DNA from: Planomonospora parontospora
Lineage (GTDB): Bacteria; Actinomycetota; Actinomycetes; Streptosporangiales; Streptosporangiaceae
DNA: 64,000 bases
Assembly (NCBI GenBank): GCA_014647935.1
Contig: BMQD01000002.1
Location: 62,001 to 126,000 of the forward strand
Direction: 5' to 3'
Below, piece by piece: positions 17,791-28,002 of this stretch. The position numbers were made by a program, and so were the translations under genes. Each line of letters begins with the position of its first letter. The stretch's first letter is position 1. The notes under the pieces are model-generated. The model was given only the letters and a program-made list of their open reading frames with translations. It had not been told where the DNA came from and made no database searches.

Positions 17791-19014
17791 TCAGTACGGG
17801 TTCTTCGCGGTCACGTCGCGCGGGGTGATCCGGAAGCCCTGCCAGTGGGTGGGCATGGGGTCGGCGTCCTCGTCCCGGGCGACGTGGTGGAAGCCCACGT
17901 TGACCCAGACCACGGGGTCGGTGAGCTCATCCTCGTCGGCGACGTAGCGGTCGACGCTCTTGCCGCAGCCGGGCGTGGGGTTGGTGCTCGCCAGGCGCTC
18001 GCACGCCCGGTAGTCGGTCACGTAGAGGTCGGCGCGGGTGAAGGCCTCGTCGGCGGGTCCCCGGTACTCCGCGCTGGCGAGGTTGTTGATCTCCCAGGAG
18101 ACCGGGTGCCGGTCGGCGTTGCGCACGCCGGAGTCGACCACCCGCCACCACCGCATCCGGCTGTTGACGGCCTTGGTCTCCTCGTCGAAGACGGTCCTGG
18201 AGAGCTTCCGCTTCGACGTGCCGGACCCGGTGAAGTCGTACTGCTCGACGACGTCGCCGCGCGAGCCGTCGATGTCGAAGTCGAGCCGCCAGAAGACGTT
18301 GTGGTTGTGGCTCTCCTCGAACTTCGTCGAGCCCACCCCGACCGGCCAGCCGTGCGCGGGCGTGGTGGTGAAGCCGGAGAGCGAGCCGGTCGCCCCGATG
18401 CGCGGGGTGATCGCCCCGTCGTCGCCGAAGGCCCACTCGACCAGGTAGGTGTACCAGCCCAACTGGAAGGCGGCGAACACCACCAGGTCGGTCCCCTGCA
18501 CGGACTTGCTCACCCCCTCGCCGTCCGACTTCAGGTAGCCGTGGCCGCGTGCCCGGGTGGTGACGCAGACGAACTGGTTGCGGCGCTCGCCGCCGGGGCA
18601 GTCGGCGGCCTTCAGCGCGATGGCGTCGTCGCCGATGGTCCCGATGTCGTGGAAGCGCGGCTCGCCGCTGTCGTAGGGGACGTGGATCTGCGCCAGCGCG
18701 GTGCTGCGCAGCACGCCGATCGTCTCGCCGCCCTTGGGGGTGTAGGTGACGTCGGTGAGGGTCAGGCCCTCGATGGTGCGCATCTCCCAGCAGAGCCGCC
18801 AGCGCGCACCGTTCGGCAGCGTCTTGTCGATCCGGTACGGCGAGCTGCACGACGGCTGGGAGCCCGGCGCGGCCTGCGCGTTCCGGGCGGGGTCTGTGGC
18901 CCCGGCGGCCCCGGCGGCCCCGGCGGCGCCCGCGTTCGCGGTGGCCCCGGCGGCGCCGGTGAGCCCGGTGACGAGCAGGGCGCAGGAGAGGGTCAGGCGG
19001 AGGAACACGGTCAC
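17791..19014 (-). CDS. Copper amine oxidase-like catalytic-domain protein, secreted
   Basis: A 407-residue exported protein with a signal peptide (residues 1-28) and an Ala/Gly-rich spacer. The rest matches the catalytic domain of copper amine oxidases. The copper-ligand pair is visible as His236-x-His238 in ESHNHNVFWRLDFDIDG. The third His is 376 or 377 in VGFHHVARDEDADPMP. A candidate base Asp123 lies in RFHDIG. The topaquinone motif (normally N-Y-D/E-Y) is degenerate: Trp187-Tyr188-Thr189-Tyr190, Tyr kept but Asn and acid lost. The Y188-H236 spacing (48) is close to that in Arthrobacter enzyme (49). The upstream gene supplies what looks like the missing N-terminal domains. GTG 19014 overlaps its stop (GTGA). 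Cofactor formation and activity are uncertain. Confidence 0.7.
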   Translation of the reverse strand: MTVFLRLTLSCALLVTGLTGAAGATANAGAAGAAGAAGATDPARNAQAAPGSQPSCSSPYRIDKTLPNGARWRLCWEMRTIEGLTLTDVTYTPKGGETIGVLRSTALAQIHVPYDSGEPRFHDIGTIGDDAIALKAADCPGGERRNQFVCVTTRARGHGYLKSDGEGVSKSVQGTDLVVFAAFQLGWYTYLVEWAFGDDGAITPRIGATGSLSGFTTTPAHGWPVGVGSTKFEESHNHNVFWRLDFDIDGSRGDVVEQYDFTGSGTSKRKLSRTVFDEETKAVNSRMRWWRVVDSGVRNADRHPVSWEINNLASAEYRGPADEAFTRADLYVTDYRACERLASTNPTPGCGKSVDRYVADEDELTDPVVWVNVGFHHVARDEDADPMPTHWQGFRITPRDVTAKNPY

Positions 19015-19685
19015 CACTCCAGGGTGAGGATCTTCTTGGCGGACAGGTCGACGACGATCCGGCTGGTGTCCAGCCAGCTGCCGTCGGGCAGCCGGACGAA
19101 CAGCCGGACGCACCGGTGGGTCTCGCAGGCCCCGGCGACCTTGTCCCCGGGGCGCGGGGTGAAGGTCAGCGCCCGCAGTCCCAGGTCGGCGGCGGAGACC
19201 AGCGGCCTGCCGCCCGCCTTGAGGTGCGCCGCGCGCACCCGCTCGCCGTACTCCGGGTCGGCCAGCAGCAGCTCGGCCGCCGCGGTCTCCTCGCCGCGGG
19301 ACGGCGGCGGGTGCACGCCGCGGCCGGTCCGCTCCTCCACGACCTCGCCCTTGGCCAGGTCCACGGTCCGCACGACGAGCCGGTCGGTGCGGTAGTCGTA
19401 GATGTAGGCGTCGGCCCGGCGCCGGTCCCCGGCCTCCTTGTCGTCGTCGCGCTCGACGTAGAGCAGCTCGGCCCGCCCGGTCGTCATGTGGCTGCGCCAG
19501 GTAGCCGAGGCGATCTGGCCCGCCCGGGTGATCTCGTCACCGGTCAGCGGGTCTCCGGGCGAGGGCGGGCGGGCGACGGACTGGGCCGCCTGCGATCCCT
19601 GCTCCCCCGGCACCAGGGACAGCACCCCCACGACGGCCGTCGCCCCGGCGACGGCGAATGCCATCATGATCCGTGCCCGTCTCAT
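19011..19685 (-). CDS. Copper amine oxidase N-terminal-domain-like secreted protein
   Basis: A 224-residue exported protein. Residues 1-34 form a signal peptide without a lipobox. The mature part resembles the small N2/N3 domains that precede the catalytic domain in copper amine oxidases: PGDPLTGDEITRAGQIA, then YVERDDDKEAGDRRRADAYIYDYRTDRLVVRTVDLAKGEVV, and LADPEYGERVRAA. Its stop overlaps the start of the catalytic-domain gene by 4 nt, so the two chains are made together and may assemble outside the cell as a split enzyme. ATG 19685 has GGAGAGTAGG upstream. The likeness is by motif pattern; an alignment would settle it. Confidence 0.6.
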   Translation of the reverse strand: MRRARIMMAFAVAGATAVVGVLSLVPGEQGSQAAQSVARPPSPGDPLTGDEITRAGQIASATWRSHMTTGRAELLYVERDDDKEAGDRRRADAYIYDYRTDRLVVRTVDLAKGEVVEERTGRGVHPPPSRGEETAAAELLLADPEYGERVRAAHLKAGGRPLVSAADLGLRALTFTPRPGDKVAGACETHRCVRLFVRLPDGSWLDTSRIVVDLSAKKILTLEW

Positions 19686-19692
19686 CTAATAC

Positions 19693-19726
19693 CTACTCTC
19701 CGCGTGTTTTCGTATGCGAAGAGTAG
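19693..19726. promoter_or_regulatory. Inverted repeat between maltokinase and copper-oxidase-like pair
   Basis: CTACTCTCCGC (19693-19703) and GCGAAGAGTAG (19716-19726) pair with one mismatch across a 12-nt loop. It lies 44-77 nt after the maltokinase stop and 8-41 nt before the next start codon. It could be an operator for the copper-oxidase-like pair or a terminator of the GlgE operon; I cannot tell which. Confidence 0.5.
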
Positions 19727-19769
19727 TGAATCCGCGGCGGCCGGTCAGGGCGAATGGGGAACCGTTGGC

Positions 19770-21089
19770 TCAGGAGCCGAACGCGGCCAGGGGCACCGGC
19801 AGCCAGGAGGGGCGGTTGCGCGCCTCGTAGACGACCTCGTAGACCGCCTTGGACAGCTCCAACGCGCGCAGCAGCACGGCGTCCTCCCCCAGCAGGCGCC
19901 CGCCGCCCGCCGAGTAGCCGGCCAGGAACGACGAGCGGTTGAGCTCGGCCCACTCGGCGGCCTGCGGGAGCAGGTCGGCGGCCTCCGGGTGGTCGGCCAG
20001 CAGGTGCCGCGCGGCGTAGTCGAAGGAGCGGAGCATCCCGGCCACGTCGCGCAGCGGGGAGGACAGCGCCCGGCGCTCGGCCAGCGGCTGGCCGGGCTCG
20101 CCCTCGAAGTCGAGGACGATCCAGTCCGTCGGGGTGCGCATCACCTGGCCCAGGTGGTAGTCGCCGTGCACCCGCTGGACGGGGACGGCGTGCGCCACGT
20201 CCATGACCCGCTGGTAGGCCTCCTCGGCGACCGGGGCGTACTCGGCCAGTCGAGGCACCTCCTCGACGGCGCGGAGCAGGCGGCGGTGCTGGTCCTCCAT
20301 CAGGTGCTTGACCTCGGCCGCCTCCATCACACCGGTCGGGAAGGCGGTGGCCAGCTCCTGGTGGACCTCGGCGGTGGCGGTGCCGAGCCGGAAGGACTCG
20401 GCGCTGAAGTCGCCGCCCGCGTCCGAGGCCGACTGCTCCGGGGAGCCGTACAGGTCGCGGACGCTCGCCAGCGCCAGCGCCCAGCCGTCGTTGGCGTTGG
20501 GCAGGAACTCCTGGGTCATCGCGAGCGTGGTCGGCTCGCCGTCGAGGTCGGTCTCGATCCAGCCGTACGGCTGCGCGATGTGGGCCGCCTTGCGCAGGGC
20601 GAGCGCGTTGACGATCTCCAGCTCCGGGTTGACGCCCGGGATCAGCCGGCGGAACAGCTTGCAGATGTAGGCGTCGCCGTACACCAGGGAGGTGTTGGAC
20701 TGCTCGGCGCCGAGCACCAGGCTGCGCTGCGAGGTGTCGAGCTCGGTGCCCTCCAGGTGGCGGAAGCGCAGCGGGCCGAGGTCGCGCCCGGCGGCCATGG
20801 CCTCCAGCAGGGTGCCGGTGAGGTCGGCGTCGTGGGCCGCGTCGTAGAGGCCCCGGCCGTCGTCGTGGCCGATCAGCACGTGGGCGAGCCGGTCGGGGAC
20901 GTCGTGGCGGGCGCCCAGCAGGAGCTGGTAGCGGTCGCGCCCGTTCCCCTGGCGCACGGAGACGATCAGGTGACGGAGTCCCGGGACGAGTTCGAGGTCG
21001 GAGTCGACCGCCAGCTCGTCGATGGGGCGCCCCTTACCGGCGAACCATCGCTGATGCGCTATCCAACCGGCAAGGAGCTCCGTCAACAC
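19770..21089 (-). CDS. mak: Maltokinase
   Basis: A 439-residue maltokinase (Pep2) that phosphorylates maltose with ATP to maltose-1-phosphate, the donor used by GlgE. It starts ELLAGWIAHQRWFAGKGRP, a family hallmark. The phosphotransfer core reads HGDYHLGQVM followed by IVLDFEGEPGQPL, the aminoglycoside-kinase-like catalytic and metal-binding loops. GTG 21089 lies 3 nt after the TAG stop of treS, so the two are translationally linked. In some actinomycetes treS and mak are fused or their products form a complex; here they are separate genes. Confidence 0.95.
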   Translation of the reverse strand: MLTELLAGWIAHQRWFAGKGRPIDELAVDSDLELVPGLRHLIVSVRQGNGRDRYQLLLGARHDVPDRLAHVLIGHDDGRGLYDAAHDADLTGTLLEAMAAGRDLGPLRFRHLEGTELDTSQRSLVLGAEQSNTSLVYGDAYICKLFRRLIPGVNPELEIVNALALRKAAHIAQPYGWIETDLDGEPTTLAMTQEFLPNANDGWALALASVRDLYGSPEQSASDAGGDFSAESFRLGTATAEVHQELATAFPTGVMEAAEVKHLMEDQHRRLLRAVEEVPRLAEYAPVAEEAYQRVMDVAHAVPVQRVHGDYHLGQVMRTPTDWIVLDFEGEPGQPLAERRALSSPLRDVAGMLRSFDYAARHLLADHPEAADLLPQAAEWAELNRSSFLAGYSAGGGRLLGEDAVLLRALELSKAVYEVVYEARNRPSWLPVPLAAFGS

Positions 21090-21092
21090 GGT

Positions 21093-22796
<1,704 letters not shown>

Positions 22797-22835
22797 GGCT
22801 CCCCGCTGTTCTGCCGGATCGCGCACCCGGCCGGC

Positions 22836-24965
22836 TTACCTTGGGTTCGCCGCCGTGCGCAGGGTGAAGACGTGCGCTGGTTGGATGTGGGGATCAAGGC
22901 GCACGTAGTTCGACTGCCGCCAGCGGTACGACTCGCCGGACAGCTCGTCGTCGACGACGAACTCGTCCTGCCAGTCGAGGCCGAGGGCGGGCATGTCCAG
23001 GGACACCGTCGCCTCATGGGTGTGGTGGGGATCCAGGTTGACGACGGCCAGGACGACGTCACCCGCGCCGTGCCGTCGTGTGGCCGTGTCGCGGGCCCCC
23101 GGGAGCCGCTTGGACAAGCAGATCAGGTCCGGGTGGTCGACGCTGTGGAACCGTAGATTACGCAATTCCTGAAGGGCGGGGTGCGCTCTTCGCAACAAAT
23201 TCAGACGCGTGATGAAAGGCGCCAGGCTCCGCGCCTCTTGCTCTGCTTTGGCCCAGTCGCGAGGTCTGTACTGGTATTTCTCGCTATCCAGGTATTCTTC
23301 GCTGCCCGGTCGGACCGGGACGTTCTCTCCCAGTTCGTACCCGGAGTAGACCCCCCAGGTCGGCGCGCCCAGGGCCGCGATGACGGCCCTGATCTTGAAC
23401 GCGGGGATCCCGCCGTGCTGGAGGTATTCGTGGAGGATGTCCGGGGTGTTGACGAAGAGGTTCGGCCGCATGAAATGCGACGTCTCGTAGGCCAGTTCGT
23501 TCAGATAATCCTCGATCTCCTGGCGGGAGTTGCGCCAGGTGAAGTACGTGTACGACTGGTGGTAGCCGACCTTGGCCAGGGCCCGCATCATCGGCGGGCG
23601 GGTGAACGCCTCGGCCAGGAACAGCACGTCGGGGTCGGTGGTGTGGATGTCGGCCAGCAGCCGCTCCCAGAAGGCGACCGGCTTGGTGTGCGGGTTGTCC
23701 ACCCGGAAGATCCGCACGCCGTGGTCCATCCAGAGCCGGACCACCCGCTTGACCTCGGCGTAGATCCCCTCGGGGTCCTTGTCGAAGTTGACGGGGTAGA
23801 TGTCCTGGTACTTCTTCGGCGGGTTCTCGGCGTAGGCGATCGAGCCGTCGGCGCGCACGTTGAACCACTCCGGGTGCTCCTTGACCCAGGGGTGGTCGGG
23901 CGAGCACTGCAGCGCCAGGTCGAGGGCGATCTCCATGCCGAGCCGCCGGGCCCTGGCGACGAACGCGTCGAAGTCGTCGAAGGTGCCGAGGTCGGGGTGG
24001 ATCGCGTCGTGCCCGCCCGCCTCGGAGCCGATCGCCCACGGCGAGCCGGGGTCGTGCTCCTCGGGGGTCAGCGTGTTGTTGCGTCCCTTGCGGAAGGCGT
24101 GTCCGATCGGGTGGATCGGCGGCAGGTAGACGACGTCGAAGCCCATCTGCGCGACCGCGGGCAGCCGCTCGGCCGCGGTCTGGAAGGTGCCCGACTTGGG
24201 CGTCGACCCCGGCTCGACGACCGCGCCCTCGGAGCGCGGGAAGAACTCGTACCAGGAGCCGAACAGCGCCCTGCGCCGGTGGACCAGGACCGTGTGCCTG
24301 GCCGACCGCGTCACCAGGTCCCGCAGCGGGTGCGCGCGCAGCATCGCGGCCGTCTCCGGGAGCTGGACCGCCGCGAACCGGGCCCGGGGGTCGCGGCTCT
24401 CGTCGCGCAGCGCGGCGGCGATCGCCGAGAGCGCCGCCCGGTGCCCGCAGGCCGCGTGACCGTTCCTGCCGTTGCCGTTGCCGTGCGCCGCGCCGTTCCC
24501 GGCGGTGCCGCCCTCGGCTCCGTCGCCTTCGGCGTCCTCGGGGGGCAGGCCCCTCCCGGAGCAGTCCGCGGGCCGTACGGCCCGGGCCGCGCGTTCGAAG
24601 AGCCGGGCGCCCTCCTCGCACATCAGGTCGGCGTCCATGCCGCGCGGGATCTTGATGCCCGCGTCGTGCAGCCAGGTGGCGATGGGGTCGCTCCACGCCT
24701 CGACGCGGAAGTGCCACGTGCCCTCGTCGGGCAGCGTCACGTCCACGCCCCAGCGGTCGGTCCCCGACGCCAGCTCGCGCATGCGCAGCAGCGGTCCGCG
24801 GGTGCCGTCCGGGCCGGTCAGCACGACTCCGGCGGCGACCGCGTCGTGTCCCTCCCGGAACACGACGGCGGAGATCTCGAAGGTCTCGCCCGCGGCGGCC
24901 TTGGCGGGATAGCGCCCGCAGTCGACCACGGGGTGGATGTCCTGAATAGGGATTCGTCCGATCAT
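22836..24965 (-). CDS. glgE: Alpha-1,4-glucan:maltose-1-phosphate maltosyltransferase
   Basis: A 709-residue GH13_3 enzyme that adds maltosyl units from maltose-1-phosphate to alpha-glucan. The N-terminus GRIPIQDIHPVVDCGRYPAKA is diagnostic. The core has QMGFDVVYLPPIHPIGHAFRKG, LDLALQCSPDHPW, RIFRVDNPHTKP (nucleophile Asp), VLFLAEAFTRPPMM (acid/base Glu) and NTPDILHEYL. It is slightly longer than usual because of a Gly/Asn/His-rich insertion (AAHGNGNGRNGHAACGH, residues ~155-175), a likely surface loop. It is the first recognised gene of glgE-treS-mak. A short ORF with an ideal ribosome-binding site ends 6 nt before its ATG. Confidence 0.96.
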   Translation of the reverse strand: MIGRIPIQDIHPVVDCGRYPAKAAAGETFEISAVVFREGHDAVAAGVVLTGPDGTRGPLLRMRELASGTDRWGVDVTLPDEGTWHFRVEAWSDPIATWLHDAGIKIPRGMDADLMCEEGARLFERAARAVRPADCSGRGLPPEDAEGDGAEGGTAGNGAAHGNGNGRNGHAACGHRAALSAIAAALRDESRDPRARFAAVQLPETAAMLRAHPLRDLVTRSARHTVLVHRRRALFGSWYEFFPRSEGAVVEPGSTPKSGTFQTAAERLPAVAQMGFDVVYLPPIHPIGHAFRKGRNNTLTPEEHDPGSPWAIGSEAGGHDAIHPDLGTFDDFDAFVARARRLGMEIALDLALQCSPDHPWVKEHPEWFNVRADGSIAYAENPPKKYQDIYPVNFDKDPEGIYAEVKRVVRLWMDHGVRIFRVDNPHTKPVAFWERLLADIHTTDPDVLFLAEAFTRPPMMRALAKVGYHQSYTYFTWRNSRQEIEDYLNELAYETSHFMRPNLFVNTPDILHEYLQHGGIPAFKIRAVIAALGAPTWGVYSGYELGENVPVRPGSEEYLDSEKYQYRPRDWAKAEQEARSLAPFITRLNLLRRAHPALQELRNLRFHSVDHPDLICLSKRLPGARDTATRRHGAGDVVLAVVNLDPHHTHEATVSLDMPALGLDWQDEFVVDDELSGESYRWRQSNYVRLDPHIQPAHVFTLRTAANPR

Positions 24966-24971
24966 CGCGTC

Positions 24972-25190
24972 TCACGGTAGCGGCGGCACGCCCGGTGCCG
25001 CCGGGATGGTCCGGCCAAGAAAGACCCTTCGCTTCTCAAGCATCCCCTGACCGGCCGCGGGGCAGGACGAGGCACCGCCTCCCGCGTGGACGGCCGGATC
25101 CCGGAGACGGAGCCGCTGGCTCATATGTGGGTTGCCCCGATAGTGGCTCTTCATACCTGACGGAGCGAAGATCCGGAGAGGTTCCTTCAT
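24972..25190 (-). CDS. Candidate small ORF or leader peptide upstream of glgE
   Basis: A 72-codon ORF with an unusually good start: AAGGAG exactly 8 nt before ATG 25190. The encoded peptide (MKEPLRIFAPSGMKSHYRGN...) matches nothing I know; it is basic at the start and Pro-rich at the end. It is in the same frame as glgE and stops 6 nt before the glgE ATG, which itself has no clear ribosome-binding site, so translational coupling is plausible. It could equally be chance sequence in a leader. No homology supports it. Confidence 0.35.
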   Translation of the reverse strand: MKEPLRIFAPSGMKSHYRGNPHMSQRLRLRDPAVHAGGGASSCPAAGQGMLEKRRVFLGRTIPAAPGVPPLP

Positions 25191-25368
25191 GAGGATTTCT
25201 CCTTCCCGTCGCCGGGCCCTCATTCCGCCGGTCGCCGGGCCATCGTTCTCCCCGCGGCCGGGCCATCAACCGACCGGGACGCGTTTGGAGCCCGGTGATT
25301 GCGGTGAGGGGGACACGCGTGAGCAATTTGGTCGCCCCTGTGGCGTTGAGTAACTAGGGTCTGACAGC
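25191..25368. other. Divergent promoter region of glgE and glgP
   Basis: The intergenic region between the leftward glgE unit and rightward glgP must hold both promoters. TAGGGT at 25355-25360 ends 8 nt before the glgP GTG and could be a -10 box for a leaderless or nearly leaderless message, but no -35 box at the right distance is convincing. Confidence 0.35.
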
Positions 25369-27951
25369 GTGAGAGCTATCCGCAGGTTCACCGTCCGCAC
25401 CGTCCTGCCTCCGGAGCTGGCCGCCCTCGGCGAGCTCGTGCACAACCTCCGCTGGTCCTGGCATCCCGAGACACTCGACCTGTTCGCCGAGGTGGATCCG
25501 GACACCTGGGAACGGGTGGGCCACGACCCCGTGGCGCTGCTGGGCGCAGTCGAGCCCGAGCGCCTGCGCGAGCTGGCCGCCGACCGCCGCTTCCTGCGGC
25601 GGCTCGCCGACGCGGCCGACGACCTCCGCGAGTACATGACCGCCCCGCGGTGGTACCAGTCGCTACCGGACGCCGCCCGGGCCATCGCCTATTTCTCCCC
25701 CGAGTACGGCATCGCCGCCGCCCTGCCGCAGTACTCCGGCGGCCTGGGCATCCTGGCCGGAGACCACCTGAAGGCGGCCAGCGACCTCGGGGTGCCGATC
25801 CTCGCGGTCGGCCTGCTGTACCGGCACGGCTACTTCACCCAGTCCCTCTCGCCCGAGGGCTGGCAGCTGGAGCACTACCCGTCGCTCGACCCGGGCGGGC
25901 TGCCGCTGACCCTCCTGAAGGAGGCCGACGGCTCCCCGGTCCGGATCCGGATCGGCCTGCCCGAGCACCGCACGCTCCACGCCCAGGTCTGGGTGGCCCA
26001 GGTGGGCCGGGTCCCGCTGCTGCTGCTCGACTCCGACGTGGCCGAGAACGACAACGCCGAGCGCGACGTGACCGACCGCCTGTACGGCGGAGGCACCGAC
26101 CACCGCCTGAAGCAGGAGCTGCTGCTCGGCATCGGCGGGGTCCGCGCCATCCGGGCCTACTGCCGGATCGGCGGGCACCCCGAGCCGGAGGTCTTCCACA
26201 CCAACGAGGGCCACGCCGGCTTCCTCGGCCTGGAGCGCATCCGCGAGCTCACCGAGGCCCGGCTCTCCTTCGACGAGGCCCTGGAGGCGGTCCGGGCCGG
26301 GACCGTGTTCACCACGCACACCCCCGTGCCCGCGGGCATCGACCGCTTCCCGACCGACCTGATCGGCCGGCAGTTCGGCGGCGACAACGCCTGGCCCACC
26401 GTCCCGGTGGACCGCATCCTCGCGCTCGGCGCCGAGGAGGAGCCCGGCAAGTTCAACATGGCGGCGATGGGCATGCGCCTGGCCCAGCGGGTCAACGGCG
26501 TCTCGCAGCTGCACGGCGAGGTCAGCCGGGGGATGTTCCAGGGGCTGTGGCCGGGCTTCGACATCGACGAGGTGCCGATCGGGTCGATCACCAACGGCGT
26601 GCACGCGCCGACCTGGGTCGGCCGGGAGATCATGGAGCTGGCCGGGCGGGAGCTGCCCTCGCTGGTGGACCGCGCCCAGGGCTGGGAGGGCGTGAACAAG
26701 ATCTCCGATGAGGACGTCTGGAGCATCCGGGGACGGATGCGCGAGCGCCTGGTCGAGGCGGCCCGCGTCCGGCTCCGCCGCTCCTGGCTCGACCGCGGCG
26801 CCTCCCCGGCCGAGCTCGGCTGGATCGACGAGGCCCTCGACCCCGAGGTGCTGACGATCGGCTTCGCCCGCCGCGTGCCCTCCTACAAGAGGCTCACGCT
26901 GATGCTCTCCGACCCGGCGCGCCTGCGCGAGCTGCTGCTCCACCCGGAGCGGCCGATCCAGATCCTGATCGCGGGCAAGGCCCACCCGGCCGACGAGGGC
27001 GGCAAGAAGCTCATCCAGCAGATCGTGAAGTTCGCCGACTCCGAGGACGTCCGCCACCGCATCGTCTTCCTGCCCGACTACGACATGGCCCTCGGCCAGC
27101 TGCTGGTCCAGGGCTGCGACGTGTGGATGAACAACCCGCTGCGCCCGCTGGAGGCCTGCGGGACCAGCGGCATGAAGGCGGCGCTGAACGGCGGGCTCAA
27201 CCTGTCGATCCGCGACGGCTGGTGGGACGAGTGGTACGACGGGACGAACGGCTGGGCCATCCCCACCGCCGACGGCGTCGCCGACCCCGACCGCCGCGAC
27301 GAGCTGGAGGCAGGCGCGCTGTACGACCTGATCGAGCACGAGGTGGCCGACCGGTTCTACGACCGCCCCGTCGACGGGCTGCCCCGCCGCTGGCTGGAGA
27401 TGGTCCGCCACACCCTGACCTCCCTCGGCCCGAAGGTCCTGGCCGGTCGCATGCTCCGCGACTACGTCGTCGACCTGTACACCCCGGCGGCCCAGGCCGG
27501 GCGCGCCCTGTCGGCCGGCGGGCACGACCAGGCCAAGGACTTCGCCTCCTGGAAGCTGCGGGTCGGCCGGGCCTGGCCCGGCGTGCGGGTCGAGCACGTC
27601 GAGGCGTCCGGCCTGGGCGACACCCCCGAGGTCGGCGCCTCCCTGGAGCTGCGGGCCACGATCGCCCTGGGCGAGCTCGATCCCGGTGACATCGAGGTCC
27701 AGGTCGCCTACGGCCGGGTGGGGCTCCACGACGAGCTGGTGGACCCCGAGTACGCGTCGCTGAACGCCGACTCCCGGGGCGACGACGGCAGGGCCGTGTT
27801 CAACGGCGCGATCCCGCTGCAGCGCACCGGGGCCTTCGGCTACACCGTCCGGGTCGTCCCGTCCCACCCGCTGATGGCGGCCCCCGCCGAACTGGGCCTG
27901 GTCGCCGTCCCGCAGGAGCCCGAAGGCATGACCAACGGCACCCTGCGCTGA
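25369..27951 (+). CDS. glgP: Alpha-glucan phosphorylase
   Basis: An 860-residue GT35 phosphorylase that releases glucose-1-phosphate from the ends of alpha-1,4-glucan using PLP and phosphate. It has the N-terminal DUF3417-type region (LRWSWHPETLDLFAEVDP) of the actinobacterial/archaeal form. Core motifs are AYFSPEYGIAAALPQYSGGLGILAGDHLKAASDLG, VFHTNEGHAGF, FTTHTPVPAG and ACGTSGMKAALNGGLNLSIRDGWWDE, which includes the PLP-binding Lys. GTG 25369 is the first good start. It is divergent from glgE, placing synthesis and breakdown of the same polymer back to back. A hairpin follows at 27961. Confidence 0.95.
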   Translation: MRAIRRFTVRTVLPPELAALGELVHNLRWSWHPETLDLFAEVDPDTWERVGHDPVALLGAVEPERLRELAADRRFLRRLADAADDLREYMTAPRWYQSLPDAARAIAYFSPEYGIAAALPQYSGGLGILAGDHLKAASDLGVPILAVGLLYRHGYFTQSLSPEGWQLEHYPSLDPGGLPLTLLKEADGSPVRIRIGLPEHRTLHAQVWVAQVGRVPLLLLDSDVAENDNAERDVTDRLYGGGTDHRLKQELLLGIGGVRAIRAYCRIGGHPEPEVFHTNEGHAGFLGLERIRELTEARLSFDEALEAVRAGTVFTTHTPVPAGIDRFPTDLIGRQFGGDNAWPTVPVDRILALGAEEEPGKFNMAAMGMRLAQRVNGVSQLHGEVSRGMFQGLWPGFDIDEVPIGSITNGVHAPTWVGREIMELAGRELPSLVDRAQGWEGVNKISDEDVWSIRGRMRERLVEAARVRLRRSWLDRGASPAELGWIDEALDPEVLTIGFARRVPSYKRLTLMLSDPARLRELLLHPERPIQILIAGKAHPADEGGKKLIQQIVKFADSEDVRHRIVFLPDYDMALGQLLVQGCDVWMNNPLRPLEACGTSGMKAALNGGLNLSIRDGWWDEWYDGTNGWAIPTADGVADPDRRDELEAGALYDLIEHEVADRFYDRPVDGLPRRWLEMVRHTLTSLGPKVLAGRMLRDYVVDLYTPAAQAGRALSAGGHDQAKDFASWKLRVGRAWPGVRVEHVEASGLGDTPEVGASLELRATIALGELDPGDIEVQVAYGRVGLHDELVDPEYASLNADSRGDDGRAVFNGAIPLQRTGAFGYTVRVVPSHPLMAAPAELGLVAVPQEPEGMTNGTLR

Positions 27952-27960
27952 CACCACCGG

Positions 27961-27991
27961 CCGGCCGGGAGGGCACCCCTCTCCCGGTCGG
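27961..27991. terminator. Terminator of glgP, shared with convergent gene
   Basis: CCGGCCGGGAG (27961-27971) and CTCCCGGTCGG (27981-27991) form an 11-bp stem with one G-T pair and a 9-nt loop. It sits between two convergent stops, 9 nt after glgP and 11 nt from the leftward gene's stop. Confidence 0.65.
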
Positions 27992-28002
27992 CACCCCTCT
28001 CG

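Noticed and set aside
16012-19395. Very long rightward open frame across glgB and the copper-oxidase-like genes
   Set aside because: It crosses two real leftward genes and intergenic hairpins; composition is that of a shadow frame.
25080-25180. Possible riboswitch upstream of glgE
   Set aside because: No recognisable conserved aptamer core could be drawn; a structure-model search would be needed to support it.
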